Source of the DNA: Hymenobacter wooponensis
Lineage (GTDB): Bacteria; Bacteroidota; Bacteroidia; Cytophagales; Hymenobacteraceae
DNA length: 64,000 nt
Assembly (NCBI RefSeq): GCF_004745865.1
Contig: NZ_SRKZ01000004.1
Location: 434,001 to 498,000 of the forward strand
Reading direction: 5' to 3'
Below the pieces are notes generated by a model. It had not been told where the DNA came from, did not search any database, and saw only the letters and a list, made by a program, of their open reading frames with translations. Below, piece by piece: positions 26,832 through 35,323 of this stretch. Within the stretch, counting starts at the first letter, position 1, and the number at the start of each line of letters is the position of its first letter. Position numbers and translations under genes: made by a program.

Positions 26832-27640
26832 ACGGCCGGGGTGGGCACAAGCCCTAAAAAGTGGTAAATGGCCCCAATAGTTGCCTGTGGGGCACTCAGG
26901 TGGGGGCAGTGGCCCGACTCATCCAGCACCAACAGCTCACTATTCGGTATCTGCTGGTGCATGTAATACCCCACCGCGAGGGGCGCAATGATATCCTGAG
27001 CACACTGCAGAATAAGCGTAGGCGTGTGCAAGTGAGGCAAATCGGCCCGGTTATCTGACAGGAATGTTACGCGGGCAAAGTGCCGGGCAATGGTGGGGTC
27101 AGAGCTGCAGAAGCTCTGGTTGAGTTCGTCGGTCAGCTCGGGGCGGTCGGGGTTGCCCATTATCACCGGCGTTATGCTCCCAGACCAGCCCAAGTAGTTG
27201 TTGTCCATGGCCTCGAGTAGCTCCTCAATGTCAGCTGGCTCAAAGCCCCCGGTGTATTTATCGTCGTTGATGTAGCGCGGAGAGGGCGCTACCAGCACCA
27301 GCTTCTCAAAGCGCGCAGGCTCCTTAATGGCGGCCAGCACCCCAATTATGCACCCCACAGAGTGGCCTACGAAGATGGCGCCGTACAGGCCTAGCTCGCG
27401 CAGTACGGCCAGTATATCATCGGCGTGGGCGGCCAGGGAATTGTAGCGCTCAGGGTCGTAGGCCTGTAGGTCTGACTGGCCCGCTCCCACCAGATCTAGC
27501 AGCACCACTTGGTGGCTCTCCTGAAACGCCGGGGTCACCAGTCGCCACATACGTTGGTCGCAGCCAAAGCCATGGACAAAGACCATAGCTTGCTTCCCCG
27601 CCCCGGAGATGGTGACGTTATTTCGTTTCAGAACATTCAT
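26828..27640 (-). CDS. RsbQ-like alpha/beta hydrolase
   Basis: This 270-residue alpha/beta hydrolase closely resembles Bacillus RsbQ and the D14/KAI2 group: N-terminal VHGFGCDQRMW, LLDLVGAGQSDLQAYDPERYNSL, nucleophile elbow GHSVG (S94), NYLGWSGSITPVIMGNPDRPEL, LILQCAQDIIAP (D216) and SGHCPHLS (H244). In Bacillus, RsbQ works with the PAS protein RsbP in energy-stress signalling, apparently by delivering or generating a small ligand. Here the partner is a PAS histidine kinase encoded in a 4-bp overlap. The ligand is unknown. Confidence 0.92.
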   Translation of the reverse strand: MNVLKRNNVTISGAGKQAMVFVHGFGCDQRMWRLVTPAFQESHQVVLLDLVGAGQSDLQAYDPERYNSLAAHADDILAVLRELGLYGAIFVGHSVGCIIGVLAAIKEPARFEKLVLVAPSPRYINDDKYTGGFEPADIEELLEAMDNNYLGWSGSITPVIMGNPDRPELTDELNQSFCSSDPTIARHFARVTFLSDNRADLPHLHTPTLILQCAQDIIAPLAVGYYMHQQIPNSELLVLDESGHCPHLSAPQATIGAIYHFLGLVPTPAV

Positions 27641-27839
27641 GCTTGTGCAGGCAACAAAGCCAATACTTCGTGAGCCATTGCAAATAGAGGCGCCGGCTGT
27701 TTTGTACCGTTGCTCAGGTCACTGTACGGCGCCTGTAGAGCTATGTTGACTATTGTGGCGCTTATCAGTGGCCTAGCACTAGCTTCAGAGGCATGATATA
27801 TCCCTATAAGAATGCTCCGCAGGCAATAGTAATGAGGAT

Positions 27840-27871
27840 GCCTACTTGCTGATTAAGGCCGGCAAGTAGGC
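27840..27871 (-). terminator. weak terminator hairpin
   Basis: Arms gcctacttgc (27840-27849) and gcaagtaggc (27862-27871) lie just downstream of the small gene ending at 27916. No strong T tract follows on the minus strand. Confidence 0.45.
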
Positions 27872-27915
27872 TTTGCGGGTAGCAGAGGGATCTACCACCG
27901 TTTGGTAGAGGTGGC

Positions 27916-28185
27916 CTACTGGAGCGGGGGCGTTTCGGCGGCCCAGTTTACTTGCCGTAGCAGCACGCGCCACTCGGCTTCTGAGGCCACGCGGCCTTGA
28001 AAGCTATACAGCATCTGCCCGTTCACCACTTCCAGCAGCGTCATTTCGGCGTCGTCATAGAGCACAATGGTTTCTTGGCCGCAGTCGGAGGGGCGGCTAA
28101 AGCGAGCTTGGCCGGGCGGGGCACTGTACCGAGCAAAGCCGCACGCCTGCAGAAGCTCAGCGGAGGGCTGAAAGTAGGATGGCAT
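27916..28185 (-). CDS. small protein of unknown function
   Basis: An 89-residue protein starting MPSYFQPSAELLQACGFARY and containing CGQETIVLYDDAEMTLLEVVNGQMLYSFQGRVASEAEWRVLLRQ as alternating strands and a final helix. No signal peptide, membrane helix or family is recognised. The ATG at 28183-28185 is chosen over the longer frame from 28266, whose extra residues are Pro/Arg-rich and non-family-like. Confidence 0.5.
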   Translation of the reverse strand: MPSYFQPSAELLQACGFARYSAPPGQARFSRPSDCGQETIVLYDDAEMTLLEVVNGQMLYSFQGRVASEAEWRVLLRQVNWAAETPPLQ

Positions 28186-28740
28186 AACAGGAGATGGGTG
28201 AGGCGCAAAGCCGGGGCGCCGTGCGGGAAGTGGTACGCATGGAACCTTGGTTCCGGCAACAGTCACCAGTGTTGCCTTTAGGGCGGTGGTAGGTTCCTAG
28301 AGAGGCTTGCGCCACCGGCGGTAAATAGTATCGCAGCAGGGCATTGTAACTGCATGCGGTTTGCGGCACAGCCCTACGGCTACCTCCCTGCTTTTGCTAA
28401 AGATACGCGCTTTAATATGATAAGCCGAGCTTAGTGAGCAGGCCGGGACGTGAAATACAAGTCAGCGGAGCCTTAAGCTGGGTTTTGGCCCGCACCCGGT
28501 AATGGGGCATAAGAACTGCGGGGTGCCGGCGGTGCCCACGTTAATGCGGCCCCGCCCCGTAGCAGTTACTACAGGGTGTGACAAGTACGGAGATGAAAAA
28601 TCAGTATTAAGACTCTAACTCAGCGGTATAGTAGTGAGTAGCTTTATGTTGTGCAAATGTCCTCCCCAGGGTAGCACGCTTAAGTAGACTTTTATTACCC
28701 CCGCTCCTGTCCTTTTTCACAATTCCTTGCTCCTACTCTT
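28186..28740. other. divergent intergenic region
   Basis: About 555 bp between divergent genes. I see no protein gene or RNA gene. The middle (28440-28560) is GC-rich, and the portion next to 28741 is more AT-rich, as for a promoter. Confidence 0.4.
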
Positions 28741-29064
28741 ATGTCTTTCCAGCACCCCAATCTACAATCAGAGCACTATCCCGACTCTGAACTCATGGCT
28801 ATTAATCTAGATGTGGTGGAAGCCACGCAAATAGCCCGCGCTCTGGCCCGCGACGCCCAGCGGCCGCGCCCCCAACTGATTGTGGATTGCGGCCACCTGA
28901 AGTGCTTGCGCACCCTGGGCGTTAGCCATGTGATATCGGAACTGCTGGTACTGCATAAAGCGGGTGCTAATATCTTGCTTCGCAACGTAGACCCTGCCTT
29001 GCAGCGTTGCCTGTCGCTGCTCAAGCTAACGCGCGTGTTCCGGACCACCCCCAAACTGGCCTAG
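28741..29064 (+). CDS. STAS-domain protein (anti-sigma-factor-antagonist-like)
   Basis: A 107-residue single-domain protein with the STAS pattern: a central strand LIVDCGHLKCLRTLGVSHVISELLVLHKAGANILLRNVDPALQRCLSLLKLTRVF. The segment corresponding to the phosphorylatable loop of SpoIIAA (usually D-S/T-S-G) reads RTLGVSH, so the canonical Ser is missing and regulation by an RsbW/SpoIIAB-type kinase is doubtful. It is followed by a strong terminator. Confidence 0.75.
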   Translation: MSFQHPNLQSEHYPDSELMAINLDVVEATQIARALARDAQRPRPQLIVDCGHLKCLRTLGVSHVISELLVLHKAGANILLRNVDPALQRCLSLLKLTRVFRTTPKLA

Positions 29065-29173
29065 GCACGCTGAACGTAGCATACTAGCCATACCCGGCAA
29101 ACGGCAGCTCCTGCCCTCGGGCACTAGGCCACTTGCCGCCGTAACCACTGAGGCTACTCTCCTTGATTGCCAC

Positions 29174-29211
29174 AAAACCCCGCCCAGTTCTTGAAACCGG
29201 GCGGGGTTTTT
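29174..29211 (+). terminator. rho-independent terminator
   Basis: Perfect 12-bp stem: aaaaccccgccc (29174-29185) and gggcggggtttt (29199-29210), with one further T. It ends the STAS transcript. Confidence 0.85.
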
Positions 29212-29280
29212 ACGTAGACACAGGCAGGCTACTTCAGGCAATAGCCTATTATCTGCGTTGTACCGCTATTGGTTCTGGCT

Positions 29281-29808
29281 ATGTTCAAGAAGGTAAACTG
29301 GCATGCTGTGTTCGTCCCCGAAACGCCTTTGCTAGAGATTTTCGTGCGGGGTTCCTTGGTGTACCTAGGCCTGTTTCTGCTGCTGCGGGTGCTGCTGAAG
29401 CGGGAGTCAGGTACGCTGGGCATTACCGATATGCTGCTGGTAGTGCTTATTGCCGATGCTGCACAGAACGGCATGGCTCACGAATACCGCTCGGTGCCGG
29501 AAGGCCTGCTGCTGGTAACTACCATCATTTTCTGGAGCTGGCTGCTCAACTGGCTTGGGTACCGGTTTCCGGTTTTTCACAACCTCATCAAGTCTAAAAA
29601 ACTGTTGCTGGTCAAAAACGGCCGCATGATAAAGCAGAACATGCAACGGGAGCTCATTACTACCAGCGAGCTGATGAGCGAGGTACGCATGAGCGGTATC
29701 ACGGATTTAGCGGAGGTGAAAGAGGCGTACATGGAGCCCTCTGGCACTATCAGCGTTATCACTTACGAGCAGAGCACTGGCAAGCGCCGGGATAAGCAGA
29801 TAGTGTAG
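29281..29808 (+). CDS. DUF421 (YetF-like) membrane protein
   Basis: A 175-residue protein with three N-terminal hydrophobic segments (EIFVRGSLVYLGLFLLLRVL; ITDMLLVVLIADAAQNGM; LLLVTTIIFWSWLLNWLGYRF). They are followed by the DUF421 soluble part (LIKSKKLLLVKNGRMIKQNMQRELITTSELMSEVRMSGITDLAEVKEAYMEPSGTISVI). This matches YetF/YcaP proteins, whose biochemical role is unclear. The frame opens at TTG 29269; the ATG at 29281 is the better start. Confidence 0.88.
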   Translation: MFKKVNWHAVFVPETPLLEIFVRGSLVYLGLFLLLRVLLKRESGTLGITDMLLVVLIADAAQNGMAHEYRSVPEGLLLVTTIIFWSWLLNWLGYRFPVFHNLIKSKKLLLVKNGRMIKQNMQRELITTSELMSEVRMSGITDLAEVKEAYMEPSGTISVITYEQSTGKRRDKQIV

Positions 29809-29836
29809 GCCAGCTGCTTTGCCTCACGCGAGTGGC

Positions 29837-30223
29837 CTAGCCGGCAGCTTCGGCTTTGATGGCAGCCAGCTCTGCCTTATCCAGGGGCTTATGAATCAGG
29901 CGGGTGACAAATGGGTTCTCTTCAGCCCGCAGCTTATCCGTGTAGGCCAGAGACGATGTCAGGATGTACACGCGGCAGTTTTCGAGCAGCTCACTGGCCT
30001 GGCCATTTATGGAATCGAGGAAATCCCAGCCACTCATCACGGGCATGTTCAGATCCAACAGGATTACCTGGGGACGCTGTTCGGGCACGGCGTGCTCTAG
30101 AAAGCGCAGGGCTTCCGTTGCCGATTGAAACGTCGTAATGGTCTCGGCAAAATTCTCGCGTTGCAGCAGCAAGCGCATCAGGAAGATGCTGGTTGAGTCA
30201 TCGTCAATCAGAACAATATGCAT
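29837..30223 (-). CDS. single-domain response regulator
   Basis: A stand-alone receiver domain of 128 residues: acidic pocket IDDDS (D7-D9), phosphoacceptor D57 in VILLDLNMP, Thr/Ser switch in YILTSS, and K112 in HKPL. There is no output domain, so it acts through protein contacts. It starts 10 bp after the PAS histidine kinase gene, its likely cognate kinase. Confidence 0.92.
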   Translation of the reverse strand: MHIVLIDDDSTSIFLMRLLLQRENFAETITTFQSATEALRFLEHAVPEQRPQVILLDLNMPVMSGWDFLDSINGQASELLENCRVYILTSSLAYTDKLRAEENPFVTRLIHKPLDKAELAAIKAEAAG

Positions 30224-30233
30224 ATAAGCGGCT

Positions 30234-31664
30234 TCAAACTAAATATACTATGAATCGGGTCCCGATGTTGACTTCGCTGCTCACCTCAATACGGCCTCCC
30301 ATAGCCTCTACGTGGTTTTTTACCAGATAGAGGCCTAGCCCTCGTCCATCTGGCCGGCTATGAAACCGCTTATAAAGCTTAAACACATCACTTCCCGCAC
30401 GTTCCACGTCGAACCCTAAGCCGTTATCGGCTACTTCTATGCGTATGCCTGGCTCCGTTTTGCTGCTCTCGGCAGAGAGCTCAACCAGTAACGGCCTATC
30501 CTCTGCACGGTATTTAATGGAGTTTGAGAGCAGGTTGAAGAAGATGCTGTAGAGGTAGGCGCGGTTGCCGCGCACCCGCAGCTCCGGTGGTACTGCCAGC
30601 CGCACCTCGGCGCCACACTGCTGTAGCATTTCCTGCAGGTTTTGCAATACCTGCTCAATTACTTCAGCCAGCGGTACCTGCTCCGGCATGGCCACCTCCT
30701 GCTTATCCCGAATGGTAAGGATGGTGTTCATGTCACGCATCACGGAGTCGAGTTGCTCCGTGCTTATGCGCAAGTGCGAGAGAAGTTCGTCGTACTGAGG
30801 CTGGTGCTTATCCAGGGAGGTAAGCAGTTCCACCAGCCCAAGCATATTGGCAAGCGGCGCACGAAAGTTATGCGACACGATGTAGGCAAACTGCTGCAGG
30901 TCTTTGTTTTGGTGGTAGAGCTCTTGATGTGCCTTCACTTTGTCGGTCACATCGGAGAAGTATACGGATAACCCTTCTTCCGAGGGAAAGGCCTTTACAT
31001 CAACCCAAAGCTGGCGCGGTTCAAAAAAGGTTTCGAAGTGCACGGCCTCGCCGGTAATCATGGCCTGCTGGTACTGCTGGTAAAATTGTTGTGTTACTTC
31101 CTTATTGAACACCTGCCAGACGGTACGGCCCAGCAAATCATGCCGGTTCACGCCAAGCAGCCGCTCTACTTCCGAGTTAACCGAGGTGAAACGCCACTGC
31201 TTGTCAAGCAGGAAAAATGCGTCCGTAATGCTCTCGAAAATGGTGTTGAGCTTCTTGGACTGCTGGAGCACCGTGGCCTGCGAGATGGCCATATCAGTGA
31301 TATCGCGGCCCATCATGTGCACGCCCGCCACGCGCCCATCCACCCACAAAGGCACTTTCACGATGTCAAGCACCCTGGGATGCGGAGTACCCAGGAACTG
31401 CACCTCCACCTCAAACTGTACTTTCCGGCCCGTAAAGGCTTCCTCCAGCTTTTCCTGAAACAGGAGAATTTTGTCGGGCGGCAGAAAGTCGGACAGTGGG
31501 CGCCCCAGCAGTTCTTCCTTGCGCCGATTCAACAACCGCAGCGAAGCCGGATTTGCATCAAGGATAGTACTAGCTTTATTCTGGAAAATAACGCAGTCGG
31601 GGTTGTTGTCGAACAAAGACCGAAACCGCTGTTCACTTTCCACAAGTTGATTACCGTCTTGCAT
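30234..31664 (-). CDS. double-PAS sensor histidine kinase
   Basis: Order: PAS 1 (~8-125, ESEQRFRSLFDNNPDCVIFQN), PAS 2 (~135-245, KLNTIFESITDAFFLLDKQWRF), HisKA with H265 in IVSHNFRAPLANMLG, and HATPase with NLLSNSIKYR, VADNGLGFD and GRGLGLYLVK. No membrane segment, hence cytoplasmic. It is encoded immediately upstream of the receiver protein at 29837-30223, a two-gene phosphorelay. The signal is unknown; an FDNNPDCVIF-type PAS alone does not identify it. Confidence 0.92.
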   Translation of the reverse strand: MQDGNQLVESEQRFRSLFDNNPDCVIFQNKASTILDANPASLRLLNRRKEELLGRPLSDFLPPDKILLFQEKLEEAFTGRKVQFEVEVQFLGTPHPRVLDIVKVPLWVDGRVAGVHMMGRDITDMAISQATVLQQSKKLNTIFESITDAFFLLDKQWRFTSVNSEVERLLGVNRHDLLGRTVWQVFNKEVTQQFYQQYQQAMITGEAVHFETFFEPRQLWVDVKAFPSEEGLSVYFSDVTDKVKAHQELYHQNKDLQQFAYIVSHNFRAPLANMLGLVELLTSLDKHQPQYDELLSHLRISTEQLDSVMRDMNTILTIRDKQEVAMPEQVPLAEVIEQVLQNLQEMLQQCGAEVRLAVPPELRVRGNRAYLYSIFFNLLSNSIKYRAEDRPLLVELSAESSKTEPGIRIEVADNGLGFDVERAGSDVFKLYKRFHSRPDGRGLGLYLVKNHVEAMGGRIEVSSEVNIGTRFIVYLV

Positions 31665-31801
31665 ACGTAAAAAACACCTGGCATTTTTCCCTCATACGCC
31701 AAGATCTACTTTGCCGATACACCAAAAGGCGCACTTTTTACTGCGCTTACGGCAGAGGTGCAGCGGGCCTGTTGCTTAGCTTAAGTGGCCTAGGTAATAA
31801 G

Positions 31802-32788
31802 CTACACATACCAGATGTTTTCGGGGGCTAGCGCTACTGCCACCTGAGTCTGCGGCTGTACTGTGGCGGCTGTTTTCAGGCGGATGCTGCCACCCCGCAG
31901 GCGTACTTCCACCTCTGAGTAGCTCCCAAAAAACCGTACGATGCTTACGGTGCCCGCTAGGCCAGTGCCACCCGCAGGGGCCAGGAGAAAACTCTCGGGG
32001 CGCACAAGCATTTTCTTGTTCTGCTTCCGTACGCCCGCTTGCTTGGCGAAGGCCCCAACCAACGGCCCTTCCAGCAAGTTGTAGTCGCCAAACAGCGCGG
32101 CGGCGTACTCGCTCACGGGCTGGCGGTAAATCTGGGCCGGGGTGCCGCGCTGAATGATGTGCCCGCGCTGCATTACCAGGATTTCATCGGCCCAGGAAAG
32201 CGTGTCGTGGGGGTCGTGGGAGATAAGAATGCACGTAATGCCCAGCCGCTCCCCCACCTCCTGAATGATGGTCTTGAGGATGTTCTTGTGGGCAATATCC
32301 AGGTTAGAAAAGGGCTCATCGAGCAGCAGCAGTTTCGGCGACGACAGCAGCAGCCTAGCCAAGGCAATGCGCTGCCGCTCCCCACCCGAGAGCTGGTTGG
32401 TTTGGCGGCCAGCTAGGTGACTAATGCGGCAGACGTCGTAGAGCGTGTCGGCCTCCTGCTGACTTTGCTTGTTGGCGTAGCGCAGCACCTGCTCTACCCG
32501 CAAAAATTTGGGCAGCTCGTACTGTTGCGAGAGGTAAGAAATGCCGGGGTTGCCGGGAATCAGCTTTTCGGCGGGGTCTTTCATCAGCTCCCCTTCAAAG
32601 AATACCTGGCCAGCATCGGGCCGCACCAAACCGGCTATTACCTGCAGCAAGGTGCTTTTACCGGCGCCCGTTTCGCCGGCAATAGCCAGCTTCTGGAATT
32701 GCTGCTGGGCAAAGCCCACGTTTTGCAGTGCAAAATTCCCTCTTTCCTGCAGACTGACACCCGAAACCTCTAAAAAACTCATACTCAT
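31802..32788 (-). CDS. ABC transporter ATP-binding protein (FbpC/PotA-like), no permease nearby
   Basis: ATPase domain with Walker A GETGAGKST, signature LSGGERQRIALARLL, Walker B LLLLDEPFSNLD and H-loop ISHDPHD. After ~240 residues a TOBE-like regulatory domain follows (KKMLVRPESFLL ... TVSIVRFFGSYSEVEVRL ... VAVALAPENIWYV). This layout is typical of importers for iron, spermidine, sulfate or molybdate. Neither a permease nor a binding protein is encoded within this window nearby. The ATG at 32788 (MSMSFLEV) is preferred over 32818. Confidence 0.85.
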   Translation of the reverse strand: MSMSFLEVSGVSLQERGNFALQNVGFAQQQFQKLAIAGETGAGKSTLLQVIAGLVRPDAGQVFFEGELMKDPAEKLIPGNPGISYLSQQYELPKFLRVEQVLRYANKQSQQEADTLYDVCRISHLAGRQTNQLSGGERQRIALARLLLSSPKLLLLDEPFSNLDIAHKNILKTIIQEVGERLGITCILISHDPHDTLSWADEILVMQRGHIIQRGTPAQIYRQPVSEYAAALFGDYNLLEGPLVGAFAKQAGVRKQNKKMLVRPESFLLAPAGGTGLAGTVSIVRFFGSYSEVEVRLRGGSIRLKTAATVQPQTQVAVALAPENIWYV

Positions 32789-32862
32789 CGAAAACGTGTT
32801 ACTGCTGTTGTTAATCAAGCCGATTAAGCTCTAGGCCTGTCGGTTGGCGATAGATGTGGCAA

Positions 32863-33285
32863 CTAGGCGCTAGGCCACTCTACCACTTCTGGTGGTGGCG
32901 CCCAATGCGGTGGCACTTGTGTGGTAGTTAGCACCGCCCCGCTGGCACCGGTGCCGCCCAAATATGCGCTGCCCCGCCCATACACCACCCGCCGGATGCC
33001 GTGGTAGCGAATGGCATAAGAGCACATTACACAGGGCTCGTGGGTGGAGTAAAGCGTGCAATCGGAAAGGTCGGGGTGGCCTAGGGCCTCCCGTGCCGCC
33101 TGCAGGGCCAGCAGCTCCGCGTGGGCTGTAATGGCGCGCTGGCTGCGGGTGGCTTCTGCAGCGGCGGCTACCTCTATCCCCGCCCGCACTACTACCGCCC
33201 CCACTGGGCTCTCGCCATTAGCGGCAGCTTGTGCCCCAAGCTGCTGGCAGCGGGCAAGAAACAAGGCATCGGGGTTTTCTGGCAT
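32863..33285 (-). CDS. nucleoside/CMP-dCMP deaminase family protein
   Basis: A 140-residue zinc deaminase: HAELLAL (Zn His and the catalytic Glu) and PCVMCSYAIRYHGIRRVVYG (two Zn Cys). This matches the cytidine/guanine/tRNA-adenosine deaminase superfamily; the short length and YHGIRRVVYG tail fit nucleoside deaminases of unknown specificity rather than TadA proper. It stands alone, divergent from the sulP leader region. Confidence 0.87.
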   Translation of the reverse strand: MPENPDALFLARCQQLGAQAAANGESPVGAVVVRAGIEVAAAAEATRSQRAITAHAELLALQAAREALGHPDLSDCTLYSTHEPCVMCSYAIRYHGIRRVVYGRGSAYLGGTGASGAVLTTTQVPPHWAPPPEVVEWPSA

Positions 33286-33550
33286 GAGCGGGCAAGTACG
33301 TCGGCCGTAAAGCTAGAGACTTTACGAGCGGCGGCACGCTAGGCCACTGCAGCAACCAAAGCCGCGAAGTAGTTTCTAGCCAGAGCTTGGGGCTTATTCT
33401 CCTCGTGTCCTGCCTCGGCGCATCCACTCAAGCCAGATGTCTCTCAATCAGCTCGGCAGGACGTTCGGGGCGTGGGCGTTCTAGGCCACTTCCATTCCCA
33501 TAACTTCTGCCTCAATTTGAGTTGCGTACGGTCCGGGCGGTGGTGTTGCG

Positions 33551-33558
33551 TACCTTTG
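33551..33558 (+). promoter_or_regulatory. Bacteroidota -7 box candidate for the SulP gene
   Basis: TACCTTTG is an exact TAnnTTTG match. The transcript would start around 33563-33567, giving a leader of about 125 nt before 33691. A TTTG at 33516-33519 is further away than the usual -33 spacing. Confidence 0.5.
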
Positions 33559-33567
33559 CTGCCGCTT

Positions 33568-33612
33568 ATGCAACATTCCGCTTCTTCTATTTTCACGCTC
33601 ACCCCACCCTGA
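33568..33612 (+). CDS. 14-codon leader peptide ORF upstream of the SulP gene
   Basis: ATG at 33568 to TGA at 33610-33612 encodes MQHSASSIFTLTPP. It lies between the candidate promoter box and a terminator-like hairpin, the classic place of an attenuator leader peptide. The end Pro-Pro-stop is a poor translation context known to slow ribosomes. It is too short for family evidence; the call rests on position only. Confidence 0.35.
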   Translation: MQHSASSIFTLTPP

Positions 33613-33634
33613 GAACTGGCCTAGAGTACCCCGC

Positions 33635-33672
33635 GCCGCCGCTTCCTGCCTGAAGCGTGCGGCTTTTCTTTT
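33635..33672 (+). terminator. terminator-like hairpin in the SulP leader (attenuator candidate)
   Basis: Stem arms gccgc-cgcttc (33635-33645) and gaagcg-t-gcggc (33652-33663), 11 bp with one bulge and a 6-nt loop, followed by TTTTCTTTT. Since no plus-strand gene ends upstream, it probably controls read-through into the SulP gene starting at 33691. Confidence 0.6.
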
Positions 33673-33690
33673 GCCTTTTCTTAGCTCAGT

Positions 33691-35235
33691 ATGTCACAGC
33701 TTCTGCCCTACTTCGCGCAGTATAAACACAACGTTAAAAACGAAATTTTAGCCGGGCTTACCACAGCGCTGGCGTTGGTGCCGGAGGTAGTTGCCTTCGC
33801 GCTGCTAGCACACATCAGTCCGCTGGTGGGTATTGGGTCGGCCTTTATTATTTGCCTTGTTACCAGCCTATTCGGCGGGCGACCGGGCATGATTTCCGGC
33901 GCGGCTGGCTCGGTGGCCGTGGTAATTGTGAGTCTGGTGGTGCAACACGGCGTGGAATACCTCTTCGCAGCCGTGGCCCTGATGGGCCTAATTCAGGTAG
34001 CCATTGGCTTGCTGCGGTTTGGTAAATTTATTCGGCTGGTGCCGCAGCCGGTGGTGTACGGCTTCGTGAATGGGCTGGCCCTCATCATCTTCATGGCACA
34101 GCTAGAGCAGTTTAAGGTGCGCGATGCGGCGGGCGCTGAGCACTGGCTAACGGGGGCTCCTCTCCTGCTCATGCTGGGGTTGGTGGCCCTTACCATGGCC
34201 ATTGTGTACTTCCTGCCCAAGCTTACGAAGGCCGTACCAGCTTCCCTTACCGCTATTATCGTGGTGTCGGCGCTGGTGATACTGGGTGGCCTAGAAACGA
34301 AATCGGTAGGTGATATTGCTTCTATTGCGGGCGGGCTGCCCACGTTTCACCTGCCGCAGGTGCCGTTAGAGTGGCACACGCTGACTATCGTGTTTCCTTA
34401 CGCCGTTATTATGGCGCTGGTGGGCCTCACAGAAAGCCTGCTGACCCTGACCGTAGTGGATGAAATGACCGACACCCGCGGCCGAGGCAACCAGGACTGC
34501 GTGGCCCAGGGGCTGGCCAACATTACCTCGGGCTTCTTCGGGGGCATGGGCGGCTGCGCCATGATCGGACAAACTATGGTAAACCTGGAGTCCCGGGGGC
34601 GCGGGCGCTTATCGGGTGTAGTGGCGGCATTGGCCCTGGCGCTATTTGTGGTGGCGGGCTCCTCCCTCATTGAGCGGCTGCCGCTGGCCGCGCTGGTGGG
34701 CGTGATGTTTATGGTGGTGATTGGCACGTTTGAGTGGGCCAGCCTGCGCATTCTGCGCCGCATGCCCCTCACCGATGTGCTGGTGATGGTGCTGGTAACG
34801 GCCGTAACCGCCATTTCGCAAAATCTGGCCTTGGCTGTGCTGCTGGGCGTGGTGGTGTCGGCGCTGGCCTTTGCCTGGGAGAATGCCAAGCGCATCCGGG
34901 CCCGCAAGTATGTTGACGATGCTGGCGTGAAGCACTATGAAATTTACGGGCCACTGTTCTTTGGCTCGGTGCAGGCTTTCGGGGAGAAGTTCGATGTGCA
35001 AAACGACCCTCAGGAGATCATCATTGATTTCAAGGAAAGCCGCGTGGCCGATATGTCTGCGATTGAAGCCCTCAGCAAACTCACGGAGCGCTACCACCGC
35101 GCCGGCAAAACCCTGCACCTGCGCCACCTCAGCCCCGACTGCCGCCAGCTGTTGCGCAACGCCGGCCCCATCATTGATGTGAACATTCAGGAAGACCCGC
35201 TCTACACCGTGGCCGGCGCCAATACTTATTACTAA
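33691..35235 (+). CDS. SulP family anion transporter with STAS domain
   Basis: A 514-residue SLC26/SulP protein. Residues ~15-400 hold 10-14 helices with EILAGLTTALALVPEVVAFALLAHISPLVGIGSAF (the SulP signature region), GMISGAAGSVAVVI and PQPVVYGFVNGLALII. A cytoplasmic STAS domain follows (~420-514, DPQEIIIDFKESRVADMSAIEALSKLTERYH). Family substrates are sulfate, bicarbonate or other anions; residues here do not settle which. The leader carries a promoter box, a 14-codon ORF and a terminator-like hairpin, suggesting attenuation. Confidence 0.93.
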   Translation: MSQLLPYFAQYKHNVKNEILAGLTTALALVPEVVAFALLAHISPLVGIGSAFIICLVTSLFGGRPGMISGAAGSVAVVIVSLVVQHGVEYLFAAVALMGLIQVAIGLLRFGKFIRLVPQPVVYGFVNGLALIIFMAQLEQFKVRDAAGAEHWLTGAPLLLMLGLVALTMAIVYFLPKLTKAVPASLTAIIVVSALVILGGLETKSVGDIASIAGGLPTFHLPQVPLEWHTLTIVFPYAVIMALVGLTESLLTLTVVDEMTDTRGRGNQDCVAQGLANITSGFFGGMGGCAMIGQTMVNLESRGRGRLSGVVAALALALFVVAGSSLIERLPLAALVGVMFMVVIGTFEWASLRILRRMPLTDVLVMVLVTAVTAISQNLALAVLLGVVVSALAFAWENAKRIRARKYVDDAGVKHYEIYGPLFFGSVQAFGEKFDVQNDPQEIIIDFKESRVADMSAIEALSKLTERYHRAGKTLHLRHLSPDCRQLLRNAGPIIDVNIQEDPLYTVAGANTYY

Positions 35236-35261
35236 GCCAAGGCCAGTAGATTTATCCTCCT

Positions 35262-35298
35262 CAACATCCCGGCTCCAATAGTCGGGATGTTGCTTTTT
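35262..35298 (+). terminator. rho-independent terminator after the SulP gene
   Basis: Arms caacatcccg (35262-35271) and cgggatgttg (35283-35292) followed by c and TTTTT. Confidence 0.85.
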
Positions 35299-35323
35299 AT
35301 GGGAGCAGAATAACTTCTCGCCC

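Noticed and set aside
31038..31670. 210-codon frame antisense to the double-PAS kinase
   Set aside because: Shadow of the kinase; composition not protein-like.
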